Assembly: GCA_046046245.1 (NCBI GenBank)
Contig: JBJOKE010000046.1
Span: 1 to 64,000 of the forward strand
Origin: UBA4615 sp046046245
GTDB lineage: Bacteria; Pseudomonadota; Gammaproteobacteria; Burkholderiales; Burkholderiaceae_E
Direction of reading: 5' to 3'
Length of the DNA: 64,000 nucleotides
The notes beneath the pieces were generated by a model. It saw only the letters and a program-made list of their open reading frames with translations. It did no database searches and had not been told where the DNA came from. Below are positions 16,953 to 23,992 of the stretch, one piece after another. A program made the translations under genes and the position numbers. How positions within the stretch are numbered: position 1 is the stretch's first letter; each line of letters begins with the position of its first letter.

Positions 16953-17900
16953 ATGCGAACGCGCCATTATGGCTCACTGCCGCGACGCTTCCGCCGGCCG
17001 GCGGTGGTCGTGCTCGGCTGCGGGGACGTCGGGCTGCGGTTCGTGCGCCAGTTCGCGGAACGCTTGCGCATCGTGGGCGTCGTCAGGCGTGCCGACGCGG
17101 CCGACGCGGTGCGGGCCGCAGGCGGCGTGCCGCTGCGGGCCGACCTCGACGACAGGCGGACGCTGCGCCGGCTCGCCGGCCTCGCGCCGCGCGTGCTGCA
17201 CTCGGCGCCGCCGCCGACAGACGGCCTCGACGACCCGCGCACCCGACGTGCGATCGCGGCCCTGCGGGGGGCTCGCACCTGGGTCTACCTCAGCACGACC
17301 GGCGTCTACGGAGACTGCGGCGGCGCATTCTTCGACGAGACCCGGGCCGTCGCGCCGCGCAACGACCGCGCCGTCCGTCGCGTGGCCGCCGAACGCCGGC
17401 TGCGGCGCGCCGCGGCAAGCGGAGCGATCCGCGCGACGGTGCTTCGCGTCCCGGGCATCTACGCGCTCGAGCGCCTGCCGATCGAGCGGCTGCGGCGCGG
17501 CACGCCCGCGCTGGTCGACGCCGACGACGTCCACACGAACCACGTCCATGCCGACGATCTCGCGCGGATCGCCCACGTCGCGCTCTGGCGCGGCCACTCG
17601 CAGCGCACCGTGCACGCGGTCGACGACTCGGACATGAAGATGGGTGCGTACTTCGACGCGGTGGCCCGCGCGTTCGATCTGCCGGCTCCGCCCCGCCTCG
17701 ACCGCGCGGCGCTGCGGGCAGCGGTCTCGCCGATGCTCTGGAGCTTCATGTCCGAATCGCGCCGGCTCGACAACCGGCGGCTGCGGCGCGAGCTGCGCGT
17801 GCGGCTGCGCTGGCCGACGGTCGAAGCGTTCCTGCGGGCGCACGGCGGCGGAACGGGTCCGGACGGCGCCCCCGAGCCGACGCGGGCCGTGTTAAGATGA
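16953..17900 (+). CDS. NAD-dependent epimerase/dehydratase-type SDR
   Basis: 315 residues with a Rossmann start (VVVLGCGDVGLRFVRQFAER), a YLSTTGVYGDCGG segment carrying the STTGVYG signature of YeeZ-like extended SDRs, and RVPGIYALERLPIERLRRG. The catalytic Tyr/Lys pair of classical epimerases is not clear (the Tyr of GVYG is followed by no obvious K at +4), so it may be a non-catalytic or atypical member. GAGGTGAGG immediately precedes the ATG; a GTG six bases earlier is an alternative. It is the last chromosomal protein gene before tRNA-Thr. Confidence 0.82.
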   Translation: MRTRHYGSLPRRFRRPAVVVLGCGDVGLRFVRQFAERLRIVGVVRRADAADAVRAAGGVPLRADLDDRRTLRRLAGLAPRVLHSAPPPTDGLDDPRTRRAIAALRGARTWVYLSTTGVYGDCGGAFFDETRAVAPRNDRAVRRVAAERRLRRAAASGAIRATVLRVPGIYALERLPIERLRRGTPALVDADDVHTNHVHADDLARIAHVALWRGHSQRTVHAVDDSDMKMGAYFDAVARAFDLPAPPRLDRAALRAAVSPMLWSFMSESRRLDNRRLRRELRVRLRWPTVEAFLRAHGGGTGPDGAPEPTRAVLR

Positions 17901-17944
17901 TGGGCTCAGCGGGGTTCGATGGTCCGATCATCGCGCCGACGCAG

Positions 17945-18020
<76 letters not shown>

Positions 18021-18036
18021 ACAAAATCAAGCACTT

Positions 18037-18060
18037 AAGGCCCTTCGGGGCCTTTTGTGT
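18037..18060 (+). terminator. terminator directly after tRNA-Thr
   Basis: AAGGCCC and GGGGCCTT flank TTC and are followed by TTGTGT. It lies inside the phage side of attL, so the phage supplies the terminator of the reconstituted tRNA gene. It also faces the leftward phage operon, whose last gene ends at 18,094. Confidence 0.75.
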
Positions 18061-18068
18061 TTCTGGGC

Positions 18069-18088
18069 GGTTGCCATATGGTTGCCAC
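18069..18088. promoter_or_regulatory. left arm-type integrase sites of prophage 1
   Basis: GGTTGCCATATGGTTGCCAC contains GTTGCC at 18,070 and 18,081, an 11-bp period. The same GTTGCC repeat occurs beside the integrase start at 52,671, 52,681 and 52,692. Direct repeats one helical turn apart on both sides of the core are what arm-type sites look like. Binding is inferred. Confidence 0.6.
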
Positions 18089-18093
18089 AGGCA

Positions 18094-18384
18094 TCAGTCG
18101 CCGCCTTCGAGCATCACCATCTCGCCCTTCGGCAGCTTCTTGAGCCTCTCGACGGCCTCGGTGATCGCCCATTCGATCGCGATGTACCGGGGGCCCGACA
18201 GGACGGCGTCGAGCGCCTCCATCACTTCGGGCTTGATCCGCATCGAATAGAGCTTTCGGCCTGAGAGGCTGCCCGCGTTCAGGACGACAAGCCGGAGGGA
18301 TGTCTTGGACGCGTTCACTTCGCGCTTCGGCCCAAGCTTCGGCCCCGATCTGGTGCGCTTCGCTGGTGCCTTGGTCGTCGCCAT
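18094..18384 (-). CDS. ribbon-helix-helix-like small protein, candidate repressor
   Basis: 96 residues. The N-terminal third is Lys/Arg-rich; residues about 45-85 read KLYSMRIKPEVMEALDAVLSGPRYIAIEWAITEAVERLKKL, a strand followed by two helices as in ribbon-helix-helix DNA-binding proteins. A regulatory role is inferred from this and not established. It is the last gene of the leftward early cluster, next to attL. Its start codon directly follows a perfect 11-bp hairpin and T-run, with the only AGGA ribosome site inside the hairpin, so its expression is probably controlled at that point. Confidence 0.7.
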   Translation of the reverse strand: MATTKAPAKRTRSGPKLGPKREVNASKTSLRLVVLNAGSLSGRKLYSMRIKPEVMEALDAVLSGPRYIAIEWAITEAVERLKKLPKGEMVMLEGGD

Positions 18385-18425
18385 AAAAAATATCCTGGGG
18401 TAGCAGTAACCACCCCAGGATAGTC
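18385..18425 (-). promoter_or_regulatory. hairpin plus T-run overlapping the ribosome site of the RHH-like gene
   Basis: TATCCTGGGGT (18,391-18,401) and ACCCCAGGATA (18,412-18,422) are perfect inverted repeats. On the minus strand the stem is followed by six T residues and then immediately by the ATG at 18,384. The AGGA ribosome site is within the stem. It reads both as an intrinsic terminator and as a structure that hides the start. A GATAGTC motif (18,419-18,425) overlaps its outer arm. Confidence 0.75.
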
Positions 18426-18442
18426 TGACAGGACACGCGAAG

Positions 18443-18763
18443 TCAATGGACGGCGCGCTTGGCCTGCTCCGCGGCGTTCAACACCTCGGCCAGACGCTCT
18501 GCCCGCTCCAGCACATAGCGGGCGCGTGAGCGGGGCCCGGTCGATCGAGCATCGATGTACCCGACTGTTTCCTCAAAAACCTTCAGCCCGCGCTCGTCGT
18601 ATCCGCGCACCCATACGCGCTGGGAGTGTGCGAACGACGACAGGCCGGAGATCCTGCTGGTCGTGCCCTTGCGCTCGACGACGTACTCGACCACCCCCCG
18701 AGGGGTGAGCAGCTTCTTCTTCGGTGGCTCGTGTGTTGATGGTGTTGTTGATGCGGTTTCCAT
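18443..18763 (-). CDS. unknown phage protein, 106 residues
   Basis: Not recognised. Residues 1-20 are polar and rich in Thr/Pro/Lys, the middle (VVEYVVERKGTTSRISGLSSFAHSQRVWVRGYDERGLKVFEETVGYIDA) is predicted beta-rich, and the C-terminal 30 residues (RSRARYVLERAERLAEVLNAAEQAKRAV) form a basic amphipathic helix. AAAGGA sits seven bases before the ATG, so translation is well supported. It lies between the DnaC-like gene and the RHH-like gene in the leftward operon. Confidence 0.7.
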   Translation of the reverse strand: METASTTPSTHEPPKKKLLTPRGVVEYVVERKGTTSRISGLSSFAHSQRVWVRGYDERGLKVFEETVGYIDARSTGPRSRARYVLERAERLAEVLNAAEQAKRAVH

Positions 18764-18808
18764 GGGTGTTCCTTTCAGTTTCGGTGTCGGTAAGTTTCGG
18801 GGTCGGGA

Positions 18809-19570
18809 TCAGACGCGGAACGACTTCCAGTCGAACGACAGGATCAGTCCTCTGGGGCCCTTCACGCGTTCGAGGACCCGCTCGTCGAGCTCCTCGGCCA
18901 GGCGGGCGCGCGGGACGTTGGTCAGCAGGATCGTGGGGAGGCCGTTTTTGTATCGGCCATCAATCAGATCGAAGATCAATTGATAGTCGCGGTCCGTTTT
19001 GCTGTGCGTTCCGTACTCGTCCAGGACCAGCAGATGGGTTTTCTTGTACGTGTCGAGCACATACCCGATCGGCGACGCGCCCCATCCTTTCGATGCCTCG
19101 CCGAGCTCGAGGAGAAGGCTCGGCAGGCTCACGATCCGCGCCGACTTCCCGAGGTCGAGCAGCCTCCTCACCATCCCGCATGCCAGATGCGTCTTCCCGG
19201 TGCCGGGGAGGCCCGTGAAGATCATCCCCATCGGCGGCGACTGCTCGAGGACCCGGTCGAATCCCTCGACGTACTGACGGCATGTCCGATGGATCGAGGC
19301 GGCCGACTCGGACGGGGCCTTCAGCTCGTCGAGGGACGCGCGCTTGAACGCGAACGGGACGCCCGCCTGCTTGTCGCGCAGCCCTCTCCCCTCTTCCAGG
19401 TCGCGCTTGGCTTGCTCGGCGATGAGAACGGCGTTCTTCTCAAGCTGGGCCTGAAAACACGTCGGGCAGTTCGTGGGCTTGATCTTTCCGCTCACGGCCC
19501 AGGTGTCGGCGATATATGGGCCGTGGGTGTCGCATGTGCCGGGGTGGTTGTTGATTCGAATGACTGACAT
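18809..19570 (-). CDS. DnaC-like AAA+ helicase loader
   Basis: 253 residues. A possible N-terminal zinc site (C13, H16, C35, C38) precedes an AAA+ domain with Walker A GLPGTGKT at 120-127 and Walker B LLVLDE at about 180-185, then TILLTNVPRARLAEELDERVLERV near the end. This is the phage/DnaC/IstB-like layout; the expected role is to load the host DnaB helicase at the phage origin. GGGAG lies six bases before the ATG. It is 23 bp downstream of the replication-initiation gene. Confidence 0.88.
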   Translation of the reverse strand: MSVIRINNHPGTCDTHGPYIADTWAVSGKIKPTNCPTCFQAQLEKNAVLIAEQAKRDLEEGRGLRDKQAGVPFAFKRASLDELKAPSESAASIHRTCRQYVEGFDRVLEQSPPMGMIFTGLPGTGKTHLACGMVRRLLDLGKSARIVSLPSLLLELGEASKGWGASPIGYVLDTYKKTHLLVLDEYGTHSKTDRDYQLIFDLIDGRYKNGLPTILLTNVPRARLAEELDERVLERVKGPRGLILSFDWKSFRV

Positions 19571-19593
19571 TTCTATCTCCCTGATGGTGTTGG

Positions 19594-20457
19594 TTAGTTG
19601 CTGGAGAGCCAGCCGAGGTCTTCGATTGGCTCGTCGGTTCTGTAGTCCTCAGGCCGGGCCTTTCCTCCCTGGCCGAACAAAGATTTCTTGACGGTCGGCG
19701 GCGAATCCGCGAAGCGCATGAATTTCTCGACCTGCGCCGGGTCGCGGGTGATCAGCTCGAGGTCATTGAATTTCGTATTTCGGTCGTTCTCGCCCTGGTG
19801 GAACGGCGACAAGGAGCAGCCCTTTATTGCCTTCTTCAGGTCCTCGACCGTGTAGGTTTTCAGGGCCTTAAGCAGGTTCGTCTTTCGCTTGCCAGACAGG
19901 ACGGCCTTTTTCGCGCCCATCGTTTCGACCCAGAACGCGAACACTTCTCGGGCTCGGGCGGCCAGCGGATCGTTCTCGGCCTCGACAGTCTCATCGACGG
20001 CTGAATGGATGACGGTGGCGGAAGCTTTCGGCTTCGATTTCCTCGCGGCGACGGAAGCCCTGCCCGCCGCGCTCTTCATCTGCCGCAGCTCCTCCATTCT
20101 TGCGTGGGCGGTGATCAGCTCGGCGACCCGGTCGGCAAGCTCGACGTCGTATAGGCGCCCGTCCGAGCAAAACACGAATCCCTCTAGGATCGCGTCGCGG
20201 TACTGCGCGAAAACTTCCGGGGCCAGGCCCGCGATGGCGGCCAGCGCGTTATCCGATGCGGGAAGCGACGCCGCAGGACGTGAGATCCAGGCCTTCGCGC
20301 GAAGACGAATCCACGACGCGGCAACGATCGGCAGATGCGCGTGTTCCGTGTACTGAGGCGAATCGAGCAAATGCTCGACCGACAGCGGCATGGGCGGCGG
20401 CGACTGCAGGCTAAATCCCGCCGGTACAGGCGGAGGGGGAAATTCGGACAGGTCCAT
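19594..20457 (-). CDS. phage replication-initiation protein (DUF1376/DnaT-like)
   Basis: 287 residues. Residues about 35-110 (SPQYTEHAHLPIVAASWIRLRAKAW then IAGLAPEVFAQYRDAILEGFVFCSDGRLYDVELADRV) resemble the DUF1376 winged-helix domain found in phage replication proteins; the second half (REVFAFWVETMGAKKAVLSGKRKTNLLKALKTYTVEDLKKAIKGCS) resembles replication/primosome C-terminal segments with the conserved SxKR and AIxGC(S) pattern. It sits directly before a DnaC-like loader, the usual initiator-loader order. GAGGTG lies before the ATG. Confidence 0.82.
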   Translation of the reverse strand: MDLSEFPPPPVPAGFSLQSPPPMPLSVEHLLDSPQYTEHAHLPIVAASWIRLRAKAWISRPAASLPASDNALAAIAGLAPEVFAQYRDAILEGFVFCSDGRLYDVELADRVAELITAHARMEELRQMKSAAGRASVAARKSKPKASATVIHSAVDETVEAENDPLAARAREVFAFWVETMGAKKAVLSGKRKTNLLKALKTYTVEDLKKAIKGCSLSPFHQGENDRNTKFNDLELITRDPAQVEKFMRFADSPPTVKKSLFGQGGKARPEDYRTDEPIEDLGWLSSN

Positions 20458-20500
20458 CTGACACCTCGAAATTGATCGATGAGTCTATTTTCCCGCCAAC

Positions 20501-20538
20501 GATAGTCTTGTCAATCGCAGAATGGTTTATCAGATAGT
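20501..20538 (+). promoter_or_regulatory. two GATAGTC motif copies
   Basis: GATAGTC occurs at 20,501-20,507 (followed by TTGTCAAT) and again at 20,532-20,538. They lie 44-81 bp upstream of the leftward replication operon. They match the phage-wide GATAGTC motif but lack a clear -10 in the rightward direction, so they may be operators for the leftward promoter. Confidence 0.5.
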
Positions 20539-20565
20539 CGATAATCCATATCAACAGGAAAAACC

Positions 20566-20597
20566 TATGAACGGTCGATTCTGGCCGACGAACGGTA
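20566..20597. repeat. paired GAACGGT operator-like sites (left copy)
   Basis: TATGAACGGTC at 20,566-20,576 and GACGAACGGTA at 20,587-20,597 are 21 bp apart. The same pair with the same spacing occurs at 51,221-51,252. It is about 110 bp upstream of the leftward replication operon. Confidence 0.6.
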
Positions 20598-20884
20598 TTT
20601 TCCGGGTCCGTGAAACGTCTCGGGGCCGGGATGTGCCGGTGCCGTGAGATCGGCGGGATGTTTATCGGGGCCGGGATGGGGTGTTTCGGCGTCGGGAGTG
20701 CCGGAGATTCTGCGCGCGGCGGGAGGTCTGGCGGCGCGGAGGTGTGCGGGTAGCCAGACGGGCCCGGCAATCCTCGCGGCAGGCCGAAAACGACGAGCGG
20801 CGCGGGGTCGCGCGGCTCGGTTGGGGTGGATGGGGCTTCGAGGGTCGGCGGGCGGCGCCACGGGCCGGAGAATCGCGGACGACT

Positions 20885-20919
20885 GGGGGGAGGGGGCCGG
20901 CGGAATTGGGGGTGGGGGG
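20885..20919 (+). other. G-quadruplex-forming tract 1
   Basis: Four G-runs of 6, 5, 5 and 6 with loops of 1, 11 and 1 bases on the plus strand. The outer pairs of runs are almost continuous. Such a sequence can form a stable quadruplex when single-stranded. Confidence 0.6.
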
Positions 20920-20979
20920 TGTTAGGTATCCCCTGGATAGTTTTTTGCGCCGACAGAGTGATCCTTCGGTTGGAGGCCT

Positions 20980-21009
20980 GGGGAAAGGGGTTGGGTGGAG
21001 TGGGAGGGG
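20980..21009 (+). other. G-quadruplex-forming tract 2
   Basis: GGGG-AAA-GGGG-TT-GGG, then GGG and GGGG separated by short loops: five G-runs of at least three within 30 bases. It lies between tract 1 and the iterons. Confidence 0.6.
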
Positions 21010-21052
21010 TGAGGTTCGAGTGCGGAGCTTTGCGCATCTCGACATCTCTCTT

Positions 21053-21122
21053 TACTAGAAATAGAGAAACATCTAGGAACTACTAGAAAGTCCTGTATCT
21101 AGGAATCAGGACTTACTAGTAG
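21053..21122. repeat. CTAG iteron array, candidate origin
   Basis: Five related 9-mers: TACTAGAAA (21,053), ATCTAGGAA (21,071), TACTAGAAA (21,081), ATCTAGGAA (21,097) and TACTAGTAG (21,114). The CTAG core is rare in GC-rich DNA. An AT-rich stretch with TTATCCTTATAAATATAT follows at 21,123-21,140, including a partial DnaA-box match. The layout is that of an iteron plus unwinding element. Confidence 0.6.
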
Positions 21123-21264
21123 TTATCCTTATAAATATATGTCGAGTTCCATGAAACTTTTAACTCGGCGCGGCCCGTCGGCGTCGCTTGGCTGAACGCC
21201 TCGTTTAATGGCGCAACGAAACGAATAAAAACAGGACTTCAAATGTAACCGTCTTGTTACGTTT

Positions 21265-21308
21265 AACAGGTGTTCAACACCTGTTCGAACACCTGTTGAA
21301 CAGGTGTT
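21265..21308. repeat. quartet of AACAGGTGTT boxes
   Basis: AACAGGTGTT (21,265-21,274), AACACCTGTT (21,276-21,285), AACACCTGTT (21,288-21,297) and AACAGGTGTT (21,299-21,308) lie in the order forward, reverse, reverse, forward with centres 11-12 bp apart. This is a compact cooperative operator or initiator-binding site in front of the rightward early promoter. Confidence 0.7.
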
Positions 21309-21420
21309 CCCTGACACCTCTCCAGGCTCTTCCGGCAGCCCCTGAACGGCCCGTCCAATCTCTCGGCCGTCGGTGCAAAAAAATTCCCAAATAAACCGTC
21401 CCCCCGGCCAACACGAAAAG

Positions 21421-21438
21421 GATAGTCTTGGCTATACT
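21421..21438 (+). promoter_or_regulatory. rightward early promoter with GATAGTC motif
   Basis: GATAGTCTTGGCTATACT combines the GATAGTC motif with a TATACT -10 (21,433-21,438). ATAG-N6-CTAT forms a dyad overlapping the -10. The -35 position has no good match. Transcription would begin just ahead of the gene at 21,470. Confidence 0.65.
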
Positions 21439-21469
21439 GTACAGATGAACAGCCTTTTCATCCTCGGCC

Positions 21470-21919
21470 ATGGACCACCCTCCACCCTCCTCCCTCGTCG
21501 ATCCGGACCTCGCTGGATTCGCTCGACTCGCCGCCGGGCTCATCGATAACGCGGTGCTCGATATCAGGGCTGCCAGACGCGACCAAGGCATTTCCGACGC
21601 TCATTCCAGTGGCCGCGAAACGTCCGACCGCGCGCTACGAGCGGATCCCGAGCTTGGGCTTCGCCTCGCCCGCAAAGAACGGGCCACCCGCGCCCGCTAT
21701 GCCCGGCAGTGGCTGACCGACACCGCGCCGCTCGGCCACGTCTCGCCGCTGTCGTTCGCCCTGTGTTGTTCTGCGCTTGCCCTTCCCGTCTCGGAAGTCG
21801 CGGATATCGTCGCGGATTGCCTGTACAAGAACGGCAACGTCTATCTCCAGCTCTGCAATGCTGCCGGGGTCTCCTGCACTGAAAGCCGGGCACAGCGTCA
21901 TCCGAAGGTGTCCGCGTGA
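21470..21919 (+). CDS. unknown early phage protein, possible regulator
   Basis: 149 residues, not recognised. It is largely helical and Ala/Arg-rich with a Cys-containing middle (SFALCCSALALPVSEVADIVADCLY). That segment could be a helix-turn-helix, but the match is weak. As the first gene after the rightward early promoter and operator quartet, a regulatory role is plausible but only inferred. No strong ribosome site is visible. Its stop overlaps the next small gene by GTGA. Confidence 0.6.
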   Translation: MDHPPPSSLVDPDLAGFARLAAGLIDNAVLDIRAARRDQGISDAHSSGRETSDRALRADPELGLRLARKERATRARYARQWLTDTAPLGHVSPLSFALCCSALALPVSEVADIVADCLYKNGNVYLQLCNAAGVSCTESRAQRHPKVSA

Positions 21920-22062
21920 GCTCGCGCTATCGTTTCCGCCTCCATCACATCCTGTTCCCGGCGCTGTTTCTGACGCCCGGGGAACGGGCGGCCCTTCGTC
22001 GGATTCTTCGATCCCGAGACTGTCGAGGCCGTGATATCGCCGACGGGGGACCGAAGCCATGA
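21916..22062 (+). CDS. 48-residue coupled small protein
   Basis: A GTG start overlaps the previous stop (GTGA at 21,916-21,919) and its TGA stop overlaps the rusA ATG (ATGA at 22,059-22,062). The product (VSSRYRFRLHHILFPALFLTPGE...RRILRSRDCRGRDIADGG) is basic with a short hydrophobic stretch. The two four-base overlaps are the main support. It could alternatively be only a coupling spacer for rusA translation. Confidence 0.5.
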   Translation: MSSRYRFRLHHILFPALFLTPGERAALRRILRSRDCRGRDIADGGPKP

Positions 22063-22424
22063 GGGCGGTGTTCTCGTTGCCGTGGCCTCCCTCGGTGAAT
22101 TCGTACTGGTGCACGATGCGGGGCGGCCGGAAATTCCTGAGCCCCAAGGCCAAGGCATTCAGGGCCGACGTGATCGATGAGGTGCTGCTCCAGTCGGTGC
22201 CGGGCGAACGGTTCGACGGCTCCGAGCGCCTGAGGATGCATGTGGCGCTATTCCCGCCCGACCGTCGGATCCGTGACATCGACAACGTCCAGAAGAGCCT
22301 CTGGGACGCGCTGACACACGCCGAGGTGTACGCGGATGATTCGCAGATCGACGCCGTGACGATCGAACGTATGGGCATCGAGCGCGGCGGTCGCGTGATC
22401 GTGACGATCGAACGGATGCACTGA
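22059..22424 (+). CDS. rusA: RusA-family Holliday junction resolvase
   Basis: 121 residues. The N-terminal LPWPPSVNSYW is the RusA signature; FPPDRRIRDIDNVQKSLWDALTHAEVYADDSQID contains the catalytic aspartates (about D73, D75 and D94). RusA dimers cut four-way DNA junctions and would resolve recombination or replication intermediates before packaging. It is translated from an overlap with the preceding small gene. Confidence 0.95.
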   Translation: MRAVFSLPWPPSVNSYWCTMRGGRKFLSPKAKAFRADVIDEVLLQSVPGERFDGSERLRMHVALFPPDRRIRDIDNVQKSLWDALTHAEVYADDSQIDAVTIERMGIERGGRVIVTIERMH

Positions 22425-22455
22425 ACGTCGAACAGCTTGACATCGCTTTCTCCCG

Positions 22456-22483
22456 TTGCCCATAAGATAGTCTTTGATATACT
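22456..22483 (+). promoter_or_regulatory. promoter before the ParB-DUF4417/packaging operon
   Basis: TTGCCC (-35, 22,456-22,461), 16-bp spacer containing GATAGTC (22,466-22,472), TATACT (-10, 22,478-22,483). The same layout and spacing recur at 30,883-30,910. Transcription would enter the ParB-DUF4417 and terminase genes. Confidence 0.75.
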
Positions 22484-22573
22484 AATATCGTGGCCTTTTT
22501 GTTTATCCCGTCGCCGAAATCTTCCGGATAAAAAAGCCCTTCCGCCCCCGAAAAGCCTTTCCGACACCGACAG

Positions 22574-23788
22574 ATGACCCCTTCTCCGACACCGAAAGGC
22601 CTCTCGGCCTCGAAACCTCTCCCGGCGGCGAAAGCCTCGGAAAGGGTTCTCTCGGTCTCGGAAGTCCCGACCTCGGAAGTCGTTCCGTACTCGAGGAACG
22701 CACGCACGCACGGGGACAACCAGGTGCGTCAGATCGCGGAATCGATGAGGCGTTTCGGCTTCATTAATCCGCTTCTCGTCGACGAGACGAGGAAACTGAT
22801 TGCCGGACACGGAAGGCTGCTCGCGGCGAAACGTCTCGGCCTCGACAGGGTTCCCGTCATCGAGATCTCTGGTCTTTCCGAGTCCGAAAAGCGCGCCCTG
22901 GTGATCGCCGACAACAGGATCGCCGAGGGATCCGGCTGGGACTTCGACCTTCTGCACTCTGAGCTGTCTGATCTGGCGCGCCTTGGTTTCGACGTCGAGA
23001 TCACCGGTTTCGACCTCGACAGTCTCCCCGGTCTCGATCCCGAGCCCGAGACGTTCGACGAGGTGTCGGAAGAGCTTCCGGGGGCGAAAGCCTTGAAGGA
23101 CGAGATCAGGATCGACTCGACCCTGCGTTACGGCATCCCGGAGCTTCGCGCCGACATGCTGGCCGAGATTCCCGCGAATCTTCGGAGCTGGGCCGGGCCC
23201 GACGCGACGCCAGACGACGGCGTGTCGACGTGGCTCTGGCAGTACCGAAGCGATGGCATCCGGGGCCTTCCGCGTGATCGCTTCGTCGGCGCGTTCTACG
23301 TCGACGATTACCGGTTCGAGCCGGTCTTCGCGAATCCGGCGAAGTACGCCACCAAGCTGCTCAATATGGGCGCGCGGATTCTCATCTCGCCCAACTTTTC
23401 GATCTGGGTCGGACAGCCTTCCGCCGCCGGGATCTGGTCGACCTATCGGGCTCGATACATCGCCAGGTACTTCCAGGAGGCCGGCATCGCGATCATCCCG
23501 GACGTCAATTTTTCCGATGCCGATAGTTTTGACTATTGTCTGCTGGGAATCCCGAAGAACGCGCCCGCGATCGCCTTCCAAGTGCAGACGGTCGCCGACG
23601 ACGACGAGATGGCCCGGTGTGTCTACGGCATCGAGCGTTCCGTCGCCGAGCTCGAGCCCCGCTCTGTTCTCGTGTACGGCGGCCCGAAGACCCATGAAAT
23701 CTTGAAGCGCTGTCGCCTTTCGGTGCCTGTTGTCTTCATCGAGAACCGCGCCGCAGCGCGAAGGAAAGTCCTTGAGGACAGGAGCTAA
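22574..23788 (+). CDS. ParB-like nuclease domain fused to DUF4417
   Basis: 404 residues. Residues about 29-120 form a ParB/Srx-like domain (VPYSRNARTHGDNQVRQIAESMRRFGFINPLLVD, then AGHGRLLAAKRLG with the GHxR core at 78-81, and ADNRI). Residues about 190-400 match DUF4417, a phage-associated domain of unknown function (FVGAFYVDDYRFEPVFANP...ILISPNFSIW, ending VLVYGGPKTHEILKRC). In phages such ParB proteins often precede terminase and may act on DNA or on adenylate nucleotides. The first 28 residues are low-complexity (Ser/Lys/Pro) and the start may be later. Confidence 0.85.
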   Translation: MTPSPTPKGLSASKPLPAAKASERVLSVSEVPTSEVVPYSRNARTHGDNQVRQIAESMRRFGFINPLLVDETRKLIAGHGRLLAAKRLGLDRVPVIEISGLSESEKRALVIADNRIAEGSGWDFDLLHSELSDLARLGFDVEITGFDLDSLPGLDPEPETFDEVSEELPGAKALKDEIRIDSTLRYGIPELRADMLAEIPANLRSWAGPDATPDDGVSTWLWQYRSDGIRGLPRDRFVGAFYVDDYRFEPVFANPAKYATKLLNMGARILISPNFSIWVGQPSAAGIWSTYRARYIARYFQEAGIAIIPDVNFSDADSFDYCLLGIPKNAPAIAFQVQTVADDDEMARCVYGIERSVAELEPRSVLVYGGPKTHEILKRCRLSVPVVFIENRAAARRKVLEDRS

Positions 23789-23791
23789 GAG

Positions 23792-23992
23792 ATGAACGGA
23801 TTGATTGGATACGGCGGAAGCGGTGCCTATCGCGCGCGACGCGCCGAACGCGAGGCCAAGAACCCGCTGATGAAGGACCTTCGGCTTTCGCGCCAACGCG
23901 CCAACGCGTCGATCAGGAAGTCTGGCGGGCCCGCGAAGCGGCGTCGGCAGTACGAGGGCGAGATGGCCCCGACTCAAGGCTACATGGGATGA
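23792..23992 (+). CDS. small basic phage protein, 66 residues
   Basis: Not recognised. It is strongly basic (ARRAEREAK, RLSRQRANASIRK, AKRRRQ) with a Gly/Tyr N-terminus and C-terminus. AGGAG lies eight bases before the ATG, and it overlaps the next gene by ATGA, which supports translation. A DNA-binding or internal virion role is possible. Confidence 0.7.
   Translation: MNGLIGYGGSGAYRARRAEREAKNPLMKDLRLSRQRANASIRKSGGPAKRRRQYEGEMAPTQGYMG

Larger units (their letters stand above)
20458..21469. other. gene-free control region, candidate replication origin
   Basis: About 1 kb without a convincing gene, between the leftward and rightward early operons. It holds GATAGTC sites, paired GAACGGT sites, a G-rich strand with two quadruplex-forming tracts, a CTAG-containing iteron array, an AT-rich stretch and a quartet of AACAGGTGTT boxes. 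Open frames on both strands here are low-complexity (Pro- or Gly/Arg-rich) and lack homology or good ribosome sites. Confidence 0.7.

Noticed and set aside
20411..21037. 208-residue leftward open frame, Pro-rich, across the control region
   Set aside because: Low-complexity product driven by the G-rich opposite strand, overlaps the start of the replication gene, no ribosome site and no family resemblance.
20644..21086. Several rightward open frames in the control region
   Set aside because: Gly/Arg-rich low-complexity translations in overlapping frames; best explained by GC content.
21635..23977. 780-residue leftward open frame opposite rusA and the ParB-DUF4417 gene
   Set aside because: The plus-strand genes have conserved catalytic motifs; the antisense product has none.
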